64,000 bases of DNA from the NCBI GenBank assembly GCA_050692055.1, contig JBOGTC010000075.1, positions 12,306-76,305 of the forward strand, in the 5' to 3' direction. A program made the position numbers and the translations under genes. This DNA comes from JBOGTC01 sp050692055. GTDB taxonomy: Bacteria; Chloroflexota; Limnocylindria; QHBO01. Below the pieces are notes generated by a model. That model was not told where the DNA came from. It made no database searches and saw nothing but the letters and a program-made list of their open reading frames with translations. Positions 48,722-57,266 of the stretch are shown here, one piece after another (within the stretch, counting starts at the first letter, position 1; every line of letters starts with the position of its first letter).

Positions 48722-49639
48722 TCAGCCGCGAAACAGCGTGTCGCCGTGCCACTCGAGGTACTCGGCCGAGGGCGGCGGAGCCGGGGGCAACGGCGAACGG
48801 ACCGATGCACCCTCGAGGGCGTAGTAGTCGCGGCCGTTCTCGAACTCCTCGCGGATCCGGCGGCTGACGCGCAGCTCCAGCGACGGCGTGACTGTCACGT
48901 AGCCGGCGTCGAACAAGGCGTGGAGGTCCTTGCGCAGCAGGATCCCGTTCTCGAGCCGATGCGGACCGAGCTCGGCATACGGGCGGATGTGGGCGGCGTC
49001 GAGCACCGGCAGCGTCCGCTCACCGGTGACGGCGCATCTGCGCTGATAGGCGTCGGTCACGAGCAGGCGGAAGGCGCCTTGGCCAAGCCGACGCTGCATC
49101 AGCATCGGCGCCCCGTACCGATCCTCTGCGATCGCGTGATCGGCCGGAACCCGGTTGGCCAGCGCCAGCTGCACCCGGCTCCACAGGAGCGCCCCCTCAC
49201 CGATGTCGCTGTCGAACGTCTTGCCCTGCACGATGTTCGGCGCCCAGTCGGCAGGCGGCGCGATCCAATCGGCCTGGTCGAGGAAGAACGGCTCGACCAG
49301 TACCAGGCAGCCGACCTGGTCGGCGTGGATGTCAATCTTCGTGCGCCGATATCGGCCGATGCGCGCAACCATCTCCTCGAAGCTGCCCGCGCCGTTCTCG
49401 ATCCCGAACGTGTCCCACGTCATCCGCACCGGCAGCGCCGAGTAATGCGCGAAGAACCCACCGCCCACGATCCAGCCACCGTGCGACGCATGGAGCTTGA
49501 AGAGGAAGAGCGCGCCAGGCTCCAGCGTCACCGGCGGCCGCCCGGCGCTCGGCTGCCAGAAGTTGACCTCCGACAGCTCCGGCCTGGCCGAGAGAAACCG
49601 GAACCAGTCGTAGTCGGTGATTCCGACCCAGTAACGCAT
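48722..49639 (-). CDS. HNH endonuclease
   Basis: The 305-residue protein has a conserved N-terminal domain (MRYWVGITDYDWFRFL, GALFLFKLHASHGGWIVGGG) and a C-terminal HNH: CAVTGERTLPVLDAAHIRPYAELGPHRLENGILLRKDLHALFDAGYVTV, with AHIRPY, ENGI and HALFD as H, N and H. This family is the HNH nuclease of stand-alone restriction-like systems. The ATG at 49639 was chosen over an upstream TTG. It is divergent from another HNH gene across 86 bases, and both lie at the edge of the R-M island. Confidence 0.85.
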   Translation of the reverse strand: MRYWVGITDYDWFRFLSARPELSEVNFWQPSAGRPPVTLEPGALFLFKLHASHGGWIVGGGFFAHYSALPVRMTWDTFGIENGAGSFEEMVARIGRYRRTKIDIHADQVGCLVLVEPFFLDQADWIAPPADWAPNIVQGKTFDSDIGEGALLWSRVQLALANRVPADHAIAEDRYGAPMLMQRRLGQGAFRLLVTDAYQRRCAVTGERTLPVLDAAHIRPYAELGPHRLENGILLRKDLHALFDAGYVTVTPSLELRVSRRIREEFENGRDYYALEGASVRSPLPPAPPPSAEYLEWHGDTLFRG

Positions 49640-49725
49640 GGCCCTCAAGTATCAGTGAATTTGCCTCGACACCGATGGTAGCCTTGCCGCCAAGCAAGCC
49701 ACCAATGCCTTGCTCGAGGGGACCA

Positions 49726-50241
49726 ATGCACGAGCTGCCCGATAGACCATTCGCCCGATACGCCAACGGCGGAGCGGAGCTGCTCGGCATCCCGGCGTGG
49801 GGTGACGGGACGGCTCGCGCAGGGTACGGCCGACCTGTCTTCGCCGAATGCGGATACCAGTGCGTGTACTGCAGCTTCGACATGGGCGCGCCGTACGAGA
49901 ACTGGCTGAACCTGTCTGTCGACCACGTCGTCCCGGAGCACCTCGTGAAGGCCGCCTGGCCGCGCGAGTGGGTGCTCGACCGGATCAACCTGGTCACGTG
50001 CTGCCGAGCGTGCAACGAGTTCCTGAATGGCTATCGCGTGATCGACCCGACGCCGCCTGCCACCTTCGCCGGCTTCATCGCCGTTCGTGACCGAGTCTTC
50101 GACGAGAAGCTGGCTCACGCCCTGAAGCGGCACGCCGTCGAACGCGAGCGGTATGTCGCGGGTCGACCTGCCGGCCCGACCGACGTCCAGGAGCAGGTCG
50201 CCGAACATGACGTCCAACGCGTACGAGCTGTCTATGGGTAG
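49726..50241 (+). CDS. HNH endonuclease with CxxC zinc pairs
   Basis: The 171-residue protein has a first CxxC pair in CGYQCVYCSFD (CxxxCxxC), the HNH core LSVDHVVPEHLVK, and the second pair CCRACNEFLNGY, with NLV before it as the Asn. Such small HNH proteins are homing-type or defence nucleases. The ATG at 49726 follows CTCGAGGGG. The last 40 residues are Arg/Glu-rich and charged. It is divergent from the larger HNH gene. Confidence 0.83.
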   Translation: MHELPDRPFARYANGGAELLGIPAWGDGTARAGYGRPVFAECGYQCVYCSFDMGAPYENWLNLSVDHVVPEHLVKAAWPREWVLDRINLVTCCRACNEFLNGYRVIDPTPPATFAGFIAVRDRVFDEKLAHALKRHAVERERYVAGRPAGPTDVQEQVAEHDVQRVRAVYG

Positions 50242-50331
50242 CTTCACCGAAGAGTCCGGCAAGTGAGTGGGGCCGGGCGACCCTGCGACGACGCGCCGCA
50301 GGTACCACGAGCCGGATCGCGCGGATGAGTC

Positions 50332-51183
50332 ATGGCTAGACCAGCGACGATCCGCATCTTCCTGGCGGATGGAACTCCTGAAGGCCTGCGGATCATTGAG
50401 AAGTCACTCTGGACCGGTCGCGGGTTCGACTTTGCGCGCGCGGAGTGGACGAGGGTTCGGTCGAGGGACGATTTTGCTAAGCCAGGCGTGTACGTGCTCT
50501 CCGGGCCGGCCGATGACGGAACCACGATCATCTACGTCGGAGAGGCGGATGAGCTGCGATCCCGCCTCAACCTCCACCACGGCTCGCTCGACTTCTGGAC
50601 ACGAGCGATCGCATTCGTCAGCAAGGACGAGAACCTGAACAAGGCTGGCGTCAAGTACCTGGAGTCGCGCCTTGTCGCGCTGGCAACCGATGCAAAGCGG
50701 GCGGCTTTGAAGAACGGAAACGTACCCGGCGCTCCGTTCATGTCGGAAGCCGACCGCGCCGAAGCGGAAGGCTTCCTGGAGGAGATGCTACCGATCTATC
50801 CCCTCATGGGCATCACGGCATTCGAGGTCGTTCAGGTCTCCGCTGCTGACCCTCAATCTGTCCGGCTGCATCTCAATCGCGCCGGAATCGTCGCCTATGG
50901 GCGGGATATCGCTGAGGGCTTTGTTGTCGAAGCAGGGTCAGCCGCGAGAAGCGGCGAAACCAAGGGCTTGCATCAATATGTCCGCACACTGAGATCAAAG
51001 CTGTTGGCGGACGGCGTCCTCGTCGCCGATGGCCCACAGCTCCGCGTCGCGTCCGACTACGTGTTCGGTTCACCCTCCACGGCCGCGGCCGTGATTCTCG
51101 GCAGCCCGGCAAACGGCCGGACCGAGTGGACCGACGAGCAAGGCCGCATGTTGAAGACGATCCAGGAGAAGGCGGCGGAATGA
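50332..51183 (+). CDS. GIY-YIG nuclease with DUF4357 domain
   Basis: The 283-residue protein has a GIY-YIG core: GVYVLSGPADDGTTIIYVGEADELRSRLNLHH, where GVYVL and IYVGE replace GIY and YIG, and KYLESRLVALA holds the catalytic Glu. The middle and C-terminal region (about 160-270) matches the DUF4357 layout (GIVAYGRDIAEGFVVEAGSAAR, LRSKLLADGVLVADG, ASDYVFGSPSTAAAVILG, NGRTEW). This pair is often found in phage-defence and R-M loci. The ATG at 50332 starts it; the Mod relic begins 67 bases after its stop. Confidence 0.85.
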   Translation: MARPATIRIFLADGTPEGLRIIEKSLWTGRGFDFARAEWTRVRSRDDFAKPGVYVLSGPADDGTTIIYVGEADELRSRLNLHHGSLDFWTRAIAFVSKDENLNKAGVKYLESRLVALATDAKRAALKNGNVPGAPFMSEADRAEAEGFLEEMLPIYPLMGITAFEVVQVSAADPQSVRLHLNRAGIVAYGRDIAEGFVVEAGSAARSGETKGLHQYVRTLRSKLLADGVLVADGPQLRVASDYVFGSPSTAAAVILGSPANGRTEWTDEQGRMLKTIQEKAAE

Positions 51184-51249
51184 TCACAACCCATCGGCAT
51201 CTGCCGTACAGCTTCGAGCGCCCCCCGGAAGTCGGCGGTTGGCTAGCCG

Positions 51250-51955
51250 ATGACGGAGCTGCAGACCAACGTCCTCTACTACGGCGACAACCTCGAGATC
51301 CTGCGCCGATACTCCCGGACGCCTCGGTCGACCTGATCTACCTCGACGCGCCGTTCAACTCGAACCGCGACTGCTCGCCTTCGAGGACACCTGGCACTGG
51401 GGCCCATCGGCCGAGTCGACCTACCGATACCTGACGAACACGGTCCACCACCAGGGCCGCGTCCCGGACAAGGTCAGCACCATCATCGCGGCGCTGCGCT
51501 CAGGGATCGGCTCGAATCAGATGATGGCCTACCTCGTCGAGATGGCCGTCCGGCTCGTCGAGCTCCATCGCGTCCTGAAGCCGACCGGCTCGCTCTACCT
51601 CCACTGCGACCCTACCGCAAGCCACTACCTAAAGCTCATTCTCGACGGCGTCTTCGGGCCGCTCAGCTTCCGCAACGAGATCAGCTGGAAGCGATTCAGT
51701 GGCAAGAACGATCCCAAGCGGTATGGCCGAAATCACGACGTCATCCTCTTCTACAGCAGCCGGACGCATGATCGAGCGGATCACGCAGAAGGTGCGTCAC
51801 GCAGATGGATACACCGAAATGGAAACACGCGTAGACCGGGATATCTTGGTGAAGCCGCGGAAGCGGAGGTCGCGACGCCAGAAGGGCACCTCACGATGAG
51901 GCTTCACGGCTGGAACAAGTGTGGAGCGGGAGGAGATCCGGTGTCCAGTTGGTAA
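51250..51955 (+). pseudogene. Decayed adenine-specific DNA methyltransferase (type III Mod-like)
   Basis: The sequence starts with MTELQTNVLYYGDNLEILRRY, then needs a frame change at about 51312 to give PDASVDLIYLDAPFNSNRD (motif IV, DAPF for DPPF). A second change and a missing segment follow at about 51375. It then reads FEDTWHWGPSAESTYRYL, MMAYLVEMAVRLVELHRVLKPTGSLYLHCDPTASHYLKLILDGVFG and GRNHDVILFYSS to about 51765, after which the Mod similarity stops. Motif I (FxGxG), which lies near the end in this class, is missing. The gene is inactive. It follows GIY-YIG and faces the HEPN gene. Confidence 0.8.
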
Positions 51956-51980
51956 TGCCGATCGGCGAGGCAAGGACGAC

Positions 51981-52691
51981 TCAGGCGAGAGCACTAGCGC
52001 GGGTCGCTGATGTGAGGTACAGATCTCGGAGCCTATCTCGCAGTTCGATGCCGCCGTTGGTGATGCAGAGTCTGAGGTGCAGATCTTCCGGAAACTCGGC
52101 TACGTGACTCCCAGTCCGAGCCGGCCTGGCCACATTCCTTGGCCACGTGCGCATGATCCGGTTAACGGCCGGCTGTATGGCAGGGTCCGAGAATGCAAGT
52201 CTTTCGAGCTGCAATAGGTACCACATCGACTCCAGGTTTCGACTCGCCTCGACGGCCGCTTGCCATGGAGCCGCAAACAAGAGGGCACCGTAATCCATTA
52301 GATCGCAGAAGGCCTCGACGCAGTTGCGCGAAGTGACGCTCAGGTCCAGAAGGCTCGTCGTGTGAAAGAAGTCGTTTCTCCGCGTTCGCCGTATGCGCAT
52401 CTCGGCCAACAGTGAGGCCACCTCAGTCGAAACTTCTGGTCGCTTGGCGTCGATGGCTCCTTGGACATCGGCCTGCACCTCAGCGTAGTTCTTGAATCGC
52501 TCCCCGTTTCGCGTCGCCACTGCGTCACGCCAGTTGCGATCATCGGCGAGTAGGAAGAGCTTGGAGGTCAGCTCGGTGTAGTCATCGCAAAGGATGTAGG
52601 CGGTGCGGAGATACTGCCCGCCGGATCTTCCTGTGAAGTACACCTCAACGCCGGAGCAGATCTCGTCCACCAGATACTTGAGCTGGGTCAC
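51981..52691 (-). CDS. HEPN-motif protein coupled to R-M specificity gene
   Basis: I cannot name the full 236-residue protein, but it has the HEPN RX4H signature with the usual Asn: RRNDFFH, Arg at 105 and His at 110, in a helix-rich region (VASLLAEMRIRRTRRNDFFHTTSLLDL as two parts, then NCVEAFCDLMDYGALLF). HEPN proteins are often RNases, tied to R-M and toxin systems. Its GTG overlaps the S-subunit stop by four bases (GTGA at 52688-52691). It could be a third component of the system, such as an abortive-infection RNase. No antitoxin gene is visible. Confidence 0.7.
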   Translation of the reverse strand: MTQLKYLVDEICSGVEVYFTGRSGGQYLRTAYILCDDYTELTSKLFLLADDRNWRDAVATRNGERFKNYAEVQADVQGAIDAKRPEVSTEVASLLAEMRIRRTRRNDFFHTTSLLDLSVTSRNCVEAFCDLMDYGALLFAAPWQAAVEASRNLESMWYLLQLERLAFSDPAIQPAVNRIMRTWPRNVARPARTGSHVAEFPEDLHLRLCITNGGIELRDRLRDLYLTSATRASALA

Positions 52692-53355
52692 GGGGCGGCT
52701 CTAGCTTCGAGGGCAGACAAGAACGTTTGGCGGGCCTCTTGCCACTCCACGTATGCCTCCGCCATCAAGCGTGCAGCCTCTTGCCTGCGCGCATCGACGC
52801 CAGAGGCGATGTCCTCCTGCATGGCGCGGGATGGCAAGGGAATGTCCAACGAGCGCACGTCGGTTGCCGAGATCCGAGGGTGCGTGTTCCCGGTCATCAT
52901 GTGCCGCGTCTGCGCGACGACGAGGGATGATCGCAGTACCGCGGCGAGATAGCGGCCTGACACGTGGCTCCCCGGTCGGATCCGCAGAACGGCGAACTCC
53001 GGGGAGCAGACCCCGGGCTGGTCGGCGAGGTGCACCTTATTGAGGTAGGGGCGCAATCGACAGAAAAGGATGTCGCCCCGCTCAAAAGCAAGACCAGACG
53101 GGGGTACTGGCTCATCCCCTCCAGCGACGAGGTGCCCGGTCCCGGATTCGACGTTGGCCAAGCCGATGTATCGGGTGCTGTCCGAGGTGGTCGAAACCAC
53201 GCGCACCAGGTCTGCGACTTCGACGAGTGGGACGACGCGGACTCCTCGAGCGTGCGCAGAGCGCATGGACTCGACTGCTGTTAGTCGTTGGGGGTGGAAG
53301 AACGGCGCGTCGAGCCGGTTTGACCGTGCGACTAGGTGTCGTTCCCACTTAGATC
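52688..53355 (-). pseudogene. 3' part of R-M specificity subunit, cut by IS481 element
   Basis: About 220 residues remain: the second target-recognition domain (RVVPLVEVADLVRVVSTTSDSTRYIGLANVESGTG, GLAFERGDILFCRLRPYLNKVHLADQPGVCSPEFAVLRI) and the final conserved helix (SLDIPLPSRAMQEDIASGVDARRQEAARL, then EWQEARQTFLSALEA). It opens at KWERHLVARSNRLDAPFF next to the IS end and lacks its own start. The missing 5' part lies at 54426-55127. The stop overlaps the HEPN start. Confidence 0.8.
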
Positions 53356-54425
53356 GTTGACAGACTGAGAGCCCTCGTGCTCGGTTTGGGGTTGTTGAAG
53401 CTCCACACCGAGGGAGGGCTCTCATGCTCCATCGTACCGCCAAGCTGACGCCGTATGGGAGGCGGCTACTGGTCGAGCGGGTCCTGGTCGAGGGGTGGTC
53501 GCCGGCGATCGCGGCTGAAACGCTCGGCGTGAGCCGAGCCACCGCCTACAAGTGGCTGCGCCGCTACCGAGCCGAGGGCGTGGCCGGGCTCGAGGATCGC
53601 TCGGCACGACCGCAGCGCCGGCCACGTTCGCTGCCGGAGCGCGAGGTGCGCCGCATCCTCCGCCTTCGTCGTCGGCTGCGGGTCGGGCCGCACCGGCTCG
53701 GCCCGCTGCTCGGCCACCCGCGCTCGACGGTCTACGGCGTGCTGCGCCGTCATGGCGTGAGCCGCTTGGCCCACGCTGATCGTCTGACCGGCGTGCCGCT
53801 GCGCTACGTGCGCGAGCGGCCCGGAGAACTGATCCACGTCGACGTCAAGCGGCTGGGTCGGGTACCCGACGGCGGTGGCCACCGCATGCTCGGCCCGGGC
53901 GCACGTCGCGACCGAGGCGCGGGGTACGACTACCTGCACGTCGCCATCGACGACGCCACCCGGCTCGCTTTCATCGGCGTCCATGCCGACGAGCGGGCCG
54001 CCACCACGGTGCGCTTCCTGCGCGACGCGGTCGCCTTCTTCGCCGACCACGGCATCCGGGTCGAGCGGGTCATGACCGACAACGCCATGACCTACACCCA
54101 GTCGCGTCAGCTGGCAGCGCTGTTCGCGGCCTCAGGCATTCGCCACCTGCGCACCCGTCCGCGGCGGCCACAGACGAATGGCAAGGCCGAGCGTTTCATC
54201 GGCACCCTGCAGCGCGAGTGGGCCTACGCCCGTCTGTTCCGCTCGAACGCCGAACGCCTGGCGTCGCTGCCGCGCTGGCTCGAGACCTACAATCGACGGC
54301 GTCCCCATGCCGCGCTGGGTGGCCTCAGTCCGCTGACCGTGCTTGTCAACAAGCTCGGTGGGAACGACAGCTAGGCAGGCGGCCACGCGGTAGCCGCGCA
54401 GCCTGTGAGGCGGTGTGTCTATAAC
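53356..54425. mobile_element. IS481-family insertion sequence
   Basis: The element covers about 1070 bases. The ends I suggest are GTTGACAGACTGAGAGCC at 53356-53373 and the reverse complement of 54409-54425 (GTTATAGACACACCGCC), an imperfect match with GTT, AGAC and GCC in common. The exact ends and a target duplication are not certain. It sits inside the specificity gene of the R-M system, with an intact transposase, so the insertion is probably recent. Confidence 0.7.
53424..54374 (+). CDS. IS481-family transposase
   Basis: The 316-residue protein has an N-terminal helix-turn-helix (LTPYGRRLLVERVL, AIAAETLGVSRATAYKWLRRYRAEG) and an rve-type catalytic core. The DDE triad is in ELIHVDVKRLG (Asp), VMTDNAMTY (Asp) and TNGKAERFIGTLQREW (Glu). 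The end NRRRPHAALGGLSPLTVL is typical of IS481. The frame is intact, so the element may still be active. It opposes the interrupted S gene. Confidence 0.93.
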   Translation: MLHRTAKLTPYGRRLLVERVLVEGWSPAIAAETLGVSRATAYKWLRRYRAEGVAGLEDRSARPQRRPRSLPEREVRRILRLRRRLRVGPHRLGPLLGHPRSTVYGVLRRHGVSRLAHADRLTGVPLRYVRERPGELIHVDVKRLGRVPDGGGHRMLGPGARRDRGAGYDYLHVAIDDATRLAFIGVHADERAATTVRFLRDAVAFFADHGIRVERVMTDNAMTYTQSRQLAALFAASGIRHLRTRPRRPQTNGKAERFIGTLQREWAYARLFRSNAERLASLPRWLETYNRRRPHAALGGLSPLTVLVNKLGGNDS

Positions 54426-55127
54426 ACCCAGGTGCGCGTCGACTAGATGGTCCACTTCGGTCATGACACGCGCTGCGATTGTCCGCTTGTCGTCACGCCG
54501 CAAGCGCGCGTCCCGATAGGCATCCGCGAGACGGCGCTGTTCCGCCACGGATGGCAGCGGGACGACGAGCGAGCGCAGCTCCGACACATTGATGTTGGCC
54601 ATCCCGGCTATTCGCCGGCTCACCAGACGAAGCTGCTCGCGTCCGCCCGTGTTGACGAAAGCCGAGAGATAGTCCGGCTCAGCCTTGGTTCGATCGACCT
54701 GCAGTCGAAGGAGATACGAGGCGAAGACCCACTCACCATCAAGATCGAAGACGGCACTCTTCCCAACGAGCTCCTGAGAATTCGTCCGGTTCACGAGAAC
54801 ATCGCCCCGCGAGAGGACAAATCGCTCGAGGACGGAATCGTCAATGCGAACGAACTTCACGTCCGAGACGTCCATGCCGTCGTCGCGAAGGTTATTCATA
54901 CGAAGGATCGGAATGCCGGGTCTATGATTGCTGGCGCGCACGGAAAGCCCGTACTGAATGCGGTGAACCAGTGCTCCCAGTTCGAGGACCGGGAATCGCC
55001 ACCTGTTGCGGCCGGCCGGAGTCCGCTGCGATAACACGAATGCCGGATCAGCACGGGTGCGTAGAGAGCGGGCGGGAACACGGAAGGCGACCGGCTGACG
55101 TAGAGGACTACTAGCCGGCAACAGCAT
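54426..55127 (-). pseudogene. 5' part of R-M specificity subunit, cut by IS481 element
   Basis: About 234 residues remain from ATG 55127, which overlaps the R-M gene stop by 17 bases. It encodes the first target-recognition domain (LGALVHRIQYGLSVRASNHRPGIPILRMNNLRDDGMDV, LSRGDVLVNRTNSQELVGKSAVF, ANINVSELRSLVVPLPSVAEQRRLADAYRDARLR) and its coiled-coil spacer, ending HLVDAHLGV at the IS. A functional subunit would need both halves. Type I S subunits have two such domains, so the whole gene was about 460 residues. Confidence 0.82.
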
Positions 55128-56958
55128 GACCGTGGTAGAGATCGGCAATGGCCGGCAAGTCGTTGTCCGTCTCGCGGCCTGTAGCGTCGTACCCAACGAA
55201 GTCTGCGATGGCCATGAATACGTCCTCGTCCTCTTCCGCTCGCTCCGCCTCGTCGCGGCGCCGGACAAAGACGAAACTCGACTTCACGCCAGCCCCAAAA
55301 TGCGAGAAGGCCGTAGCGGGCAGGCTCACAACCGCGAGTACTTGGAAGCGCTCGAGAAGGAAGTCACGGACGTACTGGAGTGATGCATTCGTCAAGATTC
55401 CGTCCGGTAGGATGATTCCCGCGCGTCCTGTGCCCGGCTTCAGGAACTGCCACACCCGCTCGATGAAGAGCACCTCGGTCCGCTGTGATTTTCGCGGAGT
55501 GTCGCGCCCGGACTTGGACGGCATCCTGCCCAGTTCGAAAGTCGAGAGATGGGGTCGCTGCGCCAGGGTTACCTGGGCGCCAAAGGGAGGATTGGTGAGG
55601 ATTAGGTCGAAGCGACCCGGCGAGAGACCGGGGTTCTTCTGCTGCAGCTGGCTGAGTGGAAGCAAGGCATCCGAACCAACTATGTTCGAGTGACCGTCGT
55701 CGTGAATGATCATGTTCATCTTCGCCACGCGGGTCAGCTCGTCGTTTATCTCGACCCCATATAGGTTGCGCGTCCCAAAGTCGTGCCAGTGCCGAAAATG
55801 CTGAGGCGTATCGGCTTGGTGGTACGCGTCCGCCTCTTTCCTCACCGCATCCAAGGCGTACAGCAGAAAGCCCCCTGAGCCACATGCTGGGTCCAAAACG
55901 ATGTCATCGCTGGTTGGCTGCAGGATGTCGATCGCGAACTGGATCAGGTCACGCGGCGTGAAGTACTGCCCGAAGTCGCCCTTGAAGAAGTTGTCGACGA
56001 ACTGCTCGAATGCAACGCCTTTGATGTCCAGGTCCGTTTCCGATAGATTGACGCTCTCGAGGTGGGAGACGACGTTCCTCAGGGTTGCATCGTCGATCTT
56101 GATCGTATCGGTGAAGACGTCGGGTTCTCGCTCTTTCTGAGTCTCGTATAGCGCACGGATACGCTCGCCCAGGCGCCGACTAGACTCGTGCGTCTTGATC
56201 TGGAACTGGTAGGGCTCGCCGGCCTTGCGCTTTGCCCGCTCATCACTGATCTTGACAAAGAGGACCTTCGAGAGCTCTCCGAATGCGGCTGGAGGAGATA
56301 ACTTCCCGCCACCCCAGAGAGTCTGGTGACTCTTCCTGATCGCTTGAATCAGACCCTCCCGACTGATCGGTGCTATGTCGAGCGGTCCACCCTTGTGGAA
56401 TTTGAACGCCTCCGGCCGTCCATACGCCACAGGGAGATCTGCAACGATATTGGCCTCACGTTCGAGCGCCCCATAACGGCCCGTGAAGTCCAGGAAGCGC
56501 CGCGTGGATCCCGCCACAACTCCGACGTAGCTTGCACGGAACTTGGCCCACGTTCCGTTTCCGGCGGCTTGCTCAATTGCCTGTCCGAACTCGGCGTCGC
56601 TTATGCCGTCACGCTTGCACTCGATTACCGCGTATGGACGTGTCCGGGAATCATCCCTGAAGACCACGAGGTCTGCGGCATCAACGGGCCGGCGGTCAGG
56701 GACGATGATCTCCACGCCTATCCGGGAAGGCTCATAGCCGTAGCGGTATACGAGCTCCGCCCAGAACTCCGCGCGCACTCGCTCCTCTGGGTCCGTGAGT
56801 CGATCACTGTGATTGACCGCCACGTATACGACGCGGTCACTGCCAGTCGGCCCGGTAATGCGCAGGTGCCCGTCGGCGACTGCCTGATCGAAGTAAGTCA
56901 ATCGTTCCTCGTAGTGCTCGACCGCTCGAACGGGGTCACGCACTTGGCTCCACCACAC
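55111..56958 (-). CDS. Fused PD-(D/E)XK nuclease and N6-adenine methyltransferase (type I/IIG-like R-M subunit)
   Basis: The 615-residue protein joins two activities. About 60-130 is an HsdR-N-type nuclease (ADLVVFRDD with Asp 96, then YAVIECKRDG with Glu 113-x-Lys 115). About 210-600 is a HsdM-like methyltransferase: helical N-terminal domain, motif I VLDPACGSGGFLLYAL and motif IV DLILTNPPFGAQ, with GEFGQYFTPR-type entry (KGDFGQYFTPRDLIQF). One polypeptide plus a separate specificity subunit recalls BcgI-like type IIB/IIG systems; no HsdR helicase is seen. The GTG at 56958 starts it. With the S gene broken, cleavage and methylation are probably off or altered. Confidence 0.83.
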   Translation of the reverse strand: MWWSQVRDPVRAVEHYEERLTYFDQAVADGHLRITGPTGSDRVVYVAVNHSDRLTDPEERVRAEFWAELVYRYGYEPSRIGVEIIVPDRRPVDAADLVVFRDDSRTRPYAVIECKRDGISDAEFGQAIEQAAGNGTWAKFRASYVGVVAGSTRRFLDFTGRYGALEREANIVADLPVAYGRPEAFKFHKGGPLDIAPISREGLIQAIRKSHQTLWGGGKLSPPAAFGELSKVLFVKISDERAKRKAGEPYQFQIKTHESSRRLGERIRALYETQKEREPDVFTDTIKIDDATLRNVVSHLESVNLSETDLDIKGVAFEQFVDNFFKGDFGQYFTPRDLIQFAIDILQPTSDDIVLDPACGSGGFLLYALDAVRKEADAYHQADTPQHFRHWHDFGTRNLYGVEINDELTRVAKMNMIIHDDGHSNIVGSDALLPLSQLQQKNPGLSPGRFDLILTNPPFGAQVTLAQRPHLSTFELGRMPSKSGRDTPRKSQRTEVLFIERVWQFLKPGTGRAGIILPDGILTNASLQYVRDFLLERFQVLAVVSLPATAFSHFGAGVKSSFVFVRRRDEAERAEEDEDVFMAIADFVGYDATGRETDNDLPAIADLYHGHAVAG

Positions 56959-57076
56959 GGAATCGATGACCGGAATCCCCGTCGACCAGCCGACCCACTG
57001 CTATTGCTGCAAGGGCCCGTGGGCGTGCGACACTCGCCCCCGCCGGACCTAGGCGCTACCTGACTGCGGCGTGGCC

Positions 57077-57202
57077 CTAGCGCTTCTTCGCCTTCTTCTC
57101 GCCAGCGTCCGAACGCTTCTTCCGCCAGCCTCCATCAAGATTGCGCGCGCGAGGTTGCTTCCCCACGTGCGGGACCTTTCCGGCTCGTCGATCTGCTGCC
57201 AT
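57077..57202 (-). CDS. 41-residue basic peptide
   Basis: The ATG at 57202 follows an excellent GAGGAGG site at eight bases. The peptide is basic and ends in a Lys/Arg-rich tail: MAADRRAGKVPHVGKQPRAR, then LDGGWRKKRSDAGEKKAKKR. It has no recognised family. It lies between the R-M gene and nrdJ and may be the last gene of the nrdJ transcript. Its charge suggests nucleic-acid or ribosome binding. Confidence 0.6.
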   Translation of the reverse strand: MAADRRAGKVPHVGKQPRARNLDGGWRKKRSDAGEKKAKKR

Positions 57203-57235
57203 CGTTCTTACCTCCTCTCTCAAGGGCATTCGGCA

Positions 57236-57265
57236 TCCGCGATGTGTCAGCTTGTGCGTCGCGGA
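57236..57265 (-). terminator. Stem-loop directly after nrdJ
   Basis: TCCGCGA at 57236-57242 is the perfect reverse complement of TCGCGGA at 57259-57265, separated by 16 bases. It starts one base past the nrdJ stop codon. There is no T run, so it may be a weak or attenuating terminator, or a stability hairpin, between nrdJ and the small basic peptide gene. Confidence 0.45.
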
Positions 57266-57266
57266 C

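Noticed and set aside
50400..50440. GGGTTCGAC, resembling a tRNA T-loop
   Set aside because: It lies in the coding frame of the GIY-YIG gene and no acceptor or anticodon stem can be drawn around it.
52688..53542. Reading the 284-codon frame as a complete specificity subunit
   Set aside because: Its first 60 codons lie in the IS481 end and antisense to the transposase gene. Only the part below 53355 resembles an S subunit.
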